From NCBI GenBank assembly GCA_017623265.1, contig JAGAPM010000024.1, positions 1 to 7,114 on the forward strand: a DNA stretch of 7,114 nucleotides. Direction: 5' to 3'. This stretch comes from Lentisphaeria bacterium (GTDB taxonomy: Bacteria > Verrucomicrobiota > Lentisphaeria > Victivallales > UBA1829). Below, piece after piece: positions 5,579-7,114 of this stretch (within the stretch, counting starts at the first letter, position 1; every line of letters starts with the position of its first letter). A program made the position numbers and the translations under genes. The notes under the pieces were generated by a model, which saw only the letters and a program-made list of their open reading frames with translations, had not been told where the DNA came from and did no database searches.

Positions 5579-6661
5579 TTATTCGGCTTCCGCCAGCGCT
5601 TTTTTGAGCACGGGCAGCACGGCTTTATACATCATAAAGAATCCGTAATCGTTGGGGTGACAGCGGTCCACGGTGCAGGTGGTGCGTTCCGACTTGCCGA
5701 AGAGGACCTCACCATCAATGAAGTAAACGTGCTTGTCGCCCGCCTTGACTGCATTTTCGTATGTCTTGTAAATGACCGCTTTGCGCTTGCAGCTGTCGGC
5801 GTATGTTCCGTTTTTGAATTCGGGATAAATGTCGCACTTGCTCATGATGATGATGGGTACAAGCGGCTGTTTTTTCCGGATCGCCTTGAAGAACTTTTCG
5901 TGAGTCTTTTCCAGATGTTCCACACTGGGGGCGTTGTGGTCGTAGTCCATAACGAATGCCGCCAGCGGAACGGAAGCGATCGCCTTCGCCACAGCGATCT
6001 CGCCCTTGCCGGACCCGGAGAAACCCAGATTGATCTGGGGTGCATCCACTGCGCGACACAGATGAGAGGGATACATATTGCCCGGTCGGGAGGCACATCC
6101 GCCCTGGGTGATGGAGGAACCGTAGAAGAGGACCGGCAGTTTGACTTTATGTGCTTTCGGGGGAAGGAGTTTCGCTCCCGGAGCCAGTCCGATCTCAATA
6201 TCCGCACAGCCGCCGTAAAGGGGCATATTCACGGTAAAATCGCCCATCTTTCCGGGCAGGGGATTCTGGCAGAGGATCTGTTCCATTGCCGCCTGATCCC
6301 GACTGGGTTGAGCAGTGCCTACATGGTGTCTGCCGCGGTAAATAACAAACCCGGCGCTGCCCGCACGGGGCATGTGGTTCATATCGGCAGAATACACCAG
6401 TTTTGCCCGGATGGCGATGTACGGGGAATTCGTGCGGAAACGGATCATGCCGCCGGATGTGTTGTTGGCAAGGTAAAGAGCGCCTTCGTTCACGTCGTCC
6501 TTTGTGAAATTGCGGGGCAGACGGTAGAAGGTCGTTTCGCCGTCTTTGCGCCATGCGAAGCCTTCGATCACAAAGGGTGCGGTGCAGGCGTTATAAAAAT
6601 TCACAGGAGTACCGCCAAGATCAGCGGTTTTGAAATTTTTGTCGATTTCTTCAATTTTCAT
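5579..6661 (-). CDS. SGNH/GDSL-family hydrolase (probable carbohydrate esterase) with N-terminal beta domain
   Basis: A 360-residue two-domain protein. The N-terminal part (about 1-170) looks like the beta-sandwich that precedes the hydrolase in bacterial two-domain SGNH esterases. The catalytic part (about 175-360) shows the SGNH blocks: GSSITQGG (181-188, Ser183 as the likely nucleophile), Gly in GFSGSGKGE (213-221), Asn243 in DYDHNAP (239-245), and Asp332/His335 in DRCHPND (332-338). Such enzymes remove acetyl or other acyl groups from sugars. There is no signal peptide, so a cytoplasmic role on imported glycosides or oligosaccharides is likely. The ATG at 6661 is the first after an in-frame TGA four codons upstream. 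Unlike the other minus-strand genes with a visible start it has no clear Shine-Dalgarno. It is the first gene of a pair with the GH2 gene 15 bases downstream, consistent with de-esterification before glycoside cleavage. Confidence 0.9.
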   Translation of the reverse strand: MKIEEIDKNFKTADLGGTPVNFYNACTAPFVIEGFAWRKDGETTFYRLPRNFTKDDVNEGALYLANNTSGGMIRFRTNSPYIAIRAKLVYSADMNHMPRAGSAGFVIYRGRHHVGTAQPSRDQAAMEQILCQNPLPGKMGDFTVNMPLYGGCADIEIGLAPGAKLLPPKAHKVKLPVLFYGSSITQGGCASRPGNMYPSHLCRAVDAPQINLGFSGSGKGEIAVAKAIASVPLAAFVMDYDHNAPSVEHLEKTHEKFFKAIRKKQPLVPIIIMSKCDIYPEFKNGTYADSCKRKAVIYKTYENAVKAGDKHVYFIDGEVLFGKSERTTCTVDRCHPNDYGFFMMYKAVLPVLKKALAEAE

Positions 6662-6719
6662 GATGATTTTTCATGACTTTCTGTTGGTTTTTGTTGATAA
6701 AGTGGATACCGACAGAAGA

Positions 6720-6747
6720 AAGATACAGCCATTGAGTGAAAAATCAA
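6720..6747 (-). promoter_or_regulatory. Candidate promoter of the esterase-GH2 operon
   Basis: On the minus strand, TTGATT (6742-6747) is followed after 16 bases by TATCTT (6720-6725). The match is weaker than at the other two promoters but has the same 16-base spacing. It begins right after the T-run of the preceding gene's terminator. The predicted leader is about 50 bases. Other AT-rich hexamers nearby could serve instead. Confidence 0.4.
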
Positions 6748-6749
6748 GG

Positions 6750-6776
6750 AAAAAATTGTTATTTATTCAACAATTT
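6750..6776 (-). terminator. Weak intrinsic terminator overlapping the end of the Bax1-like gene
   Basis: On the minus strand AAATTGTT (6769-6776) pairs with AACAATTT (6753-6760) around an 8-base loop, and the T-run extends to 6750. The left arm is inside the last codons and the stop codon is in the loop and right arm. Only one pair is G-C, so the stem is weak and readthrough is likely. Confidence 0.4.
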
Positions 6777-7114
6777 CAGTACATTTTCCGTACCGGGGAA
6801 GTCGCGGAAAAAGAAACCGCATTTCTGAAAGAAGGGGTCTGCTTCCAGTTTTGCTTTCAGGACACCATCCTTTTTGAGCAGGGAGCGGTCCACGCCGATG
6901 ATGAGATTTTCCGGCGGATTTGCCAGCCGTTCGTTCAAGGCGGTTGCATGCCAGCGGTGGAACAGTTCCAGATAACGTGTTCTGCCGTCCTTCGTGAACT
7001 GAAAATCGGGGAAGATGACCCGCTGGGGATCGGGGGAAAGATATCCGGGCGCGTCATCGATCTCCCAGCCTTCGCCGTGTTCACGGAAGTAGGCGAGGAA
7101 CATCCGGTGTTCCT
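6759..7114 (-). CDS. DUF790/Bax1-like nuclease, C-terminal part (5' end outside the window)
   Basis: The frame is open to the right edge (117 complete codons, beginning Glu-His-Arg-Met), so the Met at 7103 is probably internal and this is the C-terminal end of a longer protein. Visible motifs are IFPDFQF (33-39 of the visible part) and YLELFHRWHATALNERL (47-63), followed by a helical region ending LKLLNK. The spacing of PDF and YLE followed by a Trp and a helix with RL recalls DUF790 proteins, whose archaeal member Bax1 is the nuclease partner of the XPB helicase and carries a PD-(D/E)xK-like nuclease fold. In that case the usual length is several hundred residues and an XPB-like helicase gene might lie upstream, beyond 7114. 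The family assignment rests on motif recall from a fragment. Another PD-(D/E)xK protein remains possible. It probably has no functional link to the sugar genes downstream. Confidence 0.55.
   Translation of the reverse strand, partial: EHRMFLAYFREHGEGWEIDDAPGYLSPDPQRVIFPDFQFTKDGRTRYLELFHRWHATALNERLANPPENLIIGVDRSLLKKDGVLKAKLEADPFFQKCGFFFRDFPGTENVLKLLNK

Noticed and set aside
4100..6676. Plus-strand open frame of 858 codons opposite the GH2 and esterase genes
   Set aside because: It is the antisense shadow of two well-supported enzymes with clear catalytic motifs. It spans their boundary, has low-complexity Gly/His/Val-rich composition and shows no recognisable domain.

Overview
The window looks like part of a bacterial chromosome. 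Base composition is fairly GC-rich inside genes and AT-rich in the short gaps, with clear Shine-Dalgarno sequences and recognisable sigma70-type promoters. The mix of an AraC-type regulator, a Gfo/Idh/MocA dehydrogenase, a sugar isomerase-like TIM barrel, a GH2 glycosidase and an SGNH esterase is typical of carbohydrate-degrading Verrucomicrobiota/Lentisphaerota (Victivallales-like gut bacteria). That placement is an inference from gene content and protein style, not something proven by a marker gene. No RNA gene, IS element, CRISPR array or phage gene was seen.

Layout, left to right. One plus-strand gene of unknown function (20-658) meets an AraC-family regulator (659-1552, minus) tail to tail with no base between them. 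Everything else is on the minus strand, so transcription runs from right to left. In transcription order: the 3' end of a DUF790/Bax1-like nuclease gene (6759-7114, cut by the window edge); an SGNH/GDSL esterase (5579-6661) followed after 15 bases by a GH2 glycosidase (3905-5563); a sugar phosphate isomerase/epimerase-like gene (2896-3693) followed after 30 bases by a Gfo/Idh/MocA oxidoreductase (1669-2865); and finally the AraC regulator. A strong intrinsic terminator closes the oxidoreductase gene, and the regulator has its own promoter directly after it. A good promoter lies in front of the isomerase gene, and a weaker candidate in front of the esterase gene.

How it may work together (inference): the esterase would remove acyl groups from an imported oligosaccharide or glycoside. 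The GH2 enzyme would release a sugar or uronic acid, and the oxidoreductase/TIM-barrel pair would oxidise and isomerise or cleave the product, under the control of the AraC-type sensor. None of the complete enzymes shows a signal peptide, so the work would be cytoplasmic. Transporters are not in the window.

The most notable point is in the GH2 gene. Its reading frame continues in register beyond the TAA stop for 22 more codons that look like the conserved C-terminal tail of the family. This suggests a Tyr-to-stop point change, or a sequence error. Other items for a second look are a Lys/Ala/Pro-rich histone-like tail at the N-terminus of the oxidoreductase, the Bax1-like nuclease fragment at the right edge, and several candidate regulatory repeats. 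I do not see a convincing wholly new system here.
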